From: Roridomyces roridus
Taxonomy: Eukaryota > Basidiomycota > Agaricomycetes > Agaricales > Mycenaceae
Reading direction: 5' to 3'
DNA: 64,000 bases
Assembly (NCBI GenBank): GCA_029378245.1
Contig: JARKIF010000007.1
Coordinates: 1,798,001-1,862,000, forward strand
The translations under genes and the position numbers were made by a program. This document shows, piece after piece, positions 61,219-64,000 of the stretch (position 1 is the stretch's first letter; each line of letters begins with the position of its first letter). The notes below the pieces were generated by a model. The model saw only the letters and a list, made by a program, of their open reading frames with translations. It ran no database searches and was not told where the DNA came from.

Positions 61219-62542
61219 GGGCAAACCCCCGAGTCAGGGACCGTCAGCAAGTCGAATCAAGTTGCAAAGTGACTCGATTGAATAACGTATTCAAGCATCA
61301 TGGTATGAGCGCTGAGGGCAGGAGTCTTTTGACGACAGCTGTGGCATGGAAGTTGGCAAGATGAAGTTTTGTTGTGCGATCACTCTGTCTCAAACCACCA
61401 CGATGCCCGAAAGGATGCCAGCCAAGAACGCGCCCACTGCAGTCATAATCCTGTTCAACTCAAAGCCAACCCTCCCTGAAAGAAGAATCGCATGAAGAGA
61501 AACTTTGAATACGGGCACACATCTGGGCGCGAAAACTGGAAAGGGAAGATGACAGCCTGTGGTTCCGACCAATGCTTCCCGCACTCAATACGCCCGGAAT
61601 CCCTCTGAGCGGCACCCACTGCCCTAGGGCCTACCGAGATCTGGATTTCGACCTTCACCTCCATCCGTGTGCCACCCAAAACCGGCACCCTTGTTCAAGT
61701 ACAACGCAGAGGAAATCGACACTGCGTCAAGACGCCAGCGCGCAAGGCGATGAGGCCCGACCACTGCCCCGATCCCAGTCGCAGGTGGGATGCGACTCAG
61801 AGCAACAGCCACTCTCCGCCTTCAGGGATGATGGATGCCCTCGTCGATTTCACATTTGTCCCGAACGCCGACGCAAGTCTGAGCAGGAGCAGTCGATGAC
61901 CCCGCCTTTGAATGACCTCACGGATGTGGTTCAGTCCACGCCAAAAGAGTAGACGAGAATGTCCCCCGCCGTCTAGGACGATGGCCCTTCCTCCCGCGAC
62001 CGTCCTCGACTGTATTCGAACCCTTCCTTCAGCCGCGTCAAACCTCTCGTTACGACGCGGACAGAAAGGAAGTGCTTCTTCTCATCTTCTGAGCGACCAT
62101 GGAACAAAGGTGAGTGTGGATTCTTCTCGATGTGCTCATGTCGACAAGACGCCGTGGACGTCGCAGGGGACACCTTAAATAGCTTTATTTCTCTGCCAAC
62201 TCCCTAGCTTTTTGTACTCTATGTTGCCTTGAATACATCTTTTTTTATCCATTCGAAAAGAAGGTCGAGGAAGGAATTGGCTTACAGTTACACCGCATCT
62301 TGCCTTATTCAGCCCGCTTGGCCCAAACAAGCGACAAAACACAGCGACGACAAGCGCTACAGCTTGTTCCTTCACCACCACCACCGAGTCCCATCCTTCA
62401 TCCTCGTGAGTCTCGCTGCTGCCCTGTTCCTGCCCCCGCTCATCGTCATCCGCCCCATTTCCCTCGATTGCTTTCCTTGTCGCCCTTTGACCGATCTCGT
62501 GCGATTACAATCGATTCAAGTGCACCAGTCCCCTCTCCAGAC
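61219..62542. other. divergent intergenic region between E3 and E2 genes
   Basis: About 1.3 kb. No motif-bearing frame. Its pyrimidine-rich stretches just before 62543 fit a UBC promoter and leader. Confidence 0.4.
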
Positions 62543-63270
<728 letters not shown>

Positions 63271-64000
63271 TGTGAGGCTACAAGTCGCGGCCGGCGTCGA
63301 TGTATACCGACTGCCCGGGTGTAGAATTATGTTCCAATGGCGCCTTCGTCCTGTACTCTGTCATACTCTTTTTTTCCTGCTGTTACAATCCATCTTCTTC
63401 CCAGTACATTACTTTTGGCGTGGGAGATGTCGATCAGCATTCAATCAGAGACACTTTCTTTTGGTACCTCGTCACTGAAAAGTTTCTGCTGGCTCGCTCC
63501 GTGCTTTCACGACTTACGGCGTAAATCGCCAGGACCCCCAACAATCCAAGTACAGTGGGCTGGCCAAATCCCGATCACAAAATGAATTCAATGAAAGTTT
63601 CTCTGCCGCAATGACGAATCTGCCGCGTACCCACCAACGAGGATCATGTAAACGGCCCCCCAGTGTTTGCAGTGAACTACAGAGAAGCTATTCACGCACT
63701 GCAATGTCGATGTCGGGGATAGATACCTTTTTCTCCGTCGACGTCTCCTTTGGTCTACGTCTACATACCTACGACGTCGGACAACATCATGGCGGCCCCT
63801 TTTGTCAGCTCCGACTCGTCATTCTGGTCTCAACTCGTTTCTGAGAGCGACATTTCAAGACCCCGAACGACGTCGTTGCACAAAGAAGCAGACTTGAAAC
63901 GTGGTAGCACCGCATAAATCTGTCTGGCGCTGATCCTCCGACGTTCTCTGACTTGTGCCAAAAGAATGTATGAATGTATCGTTATCTCGTTGATCGCCTG
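63271..64000. other. 3' flank of UBC4, no gene seen
   Basis: About 730 bp. It holds the UBC4 3' region and the window edge. Short open frames lack motifs. Confidence 0.4.

Overview
The window is nuclear DNA of a filamentous basidiomycete, most likely a mushroom-forming Agaricomycete. The signs are intron-dense genes with about 50-bp introns, a GH54 arabinofuranosidase pair, F-box genes, a Zn2Cys6 regulator in a style common in mushrooms, a membrane-anchored P450, and decaying gene copies between housekeeping genes. I cannot name the species. I saw no rRNA, convincing tRNA, CRISPR array or prokaryotic operon.

Layout. 1-10.1 kb: two GH54 alpha-L-arabinofuranosidase genes converge on each other and flank a BRCT-like gene and the condensin subunit gene CND3/YCG1, whose C-terminal tail is an array of repeated exon-intron modules. 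10.5-12.4 kb: a non-autonomous inverted-repeat element. 13.0-14.2 kb: a decayed bacterial murA gene, alone in fungal sequence. 14.6-20.3 kb: three kinase-like paralogues, only one of them intact. 20.7-23.6 kb: a low-complexity protein gene with a 20-nt micro-exon and the mitochondrial MAM33/p32 gene. 23.7-35.4 kb: a direct tandem duplication of a secreted alpha/beta-hydrolase, F-box and cytochrome P450 cassette. Copy A has lost most of its F-box gene and the function of its P450. Copy B has a transposon in its hydrolase. 35.8-40.2 kb: ferroportin and a Zn2Cys6 factor. 41.1-44.5 kb: a roughly 1,000-residue uncharacterised protein. 45.3-56.6 kb: three aminoglycoside-phosphotransferase-like paralogues (one intact, one with a transposon and a nonsense codon, one with a nonsense codon) mixed with F-box genes, one of them split by a hAT-type MITE. 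56.9-63.3 kb: a short-chain dehydrogenase, a vWFA-RING-IBR ubiquitin ligase, and a UBC4/UBC5 ubiquitin-conjugating enzyme.

How it fits together. Stable single-copy genes (CND3, MAM33, ferroportin, E3, E2) alternate with blocks that duplicate and decay. Several inactivations can be read exactly because an intact paralogue or open flanking frame is present: removing the hAT MITE rejoins an F-box frame, and removing the 50.7-kb element restores a kinase codon. The two most unusual items are the murA pseudogene in an organism group without peptidoglycan, and a small-element family with CATCAG...CTGATG ends. All splice models were read by eye.
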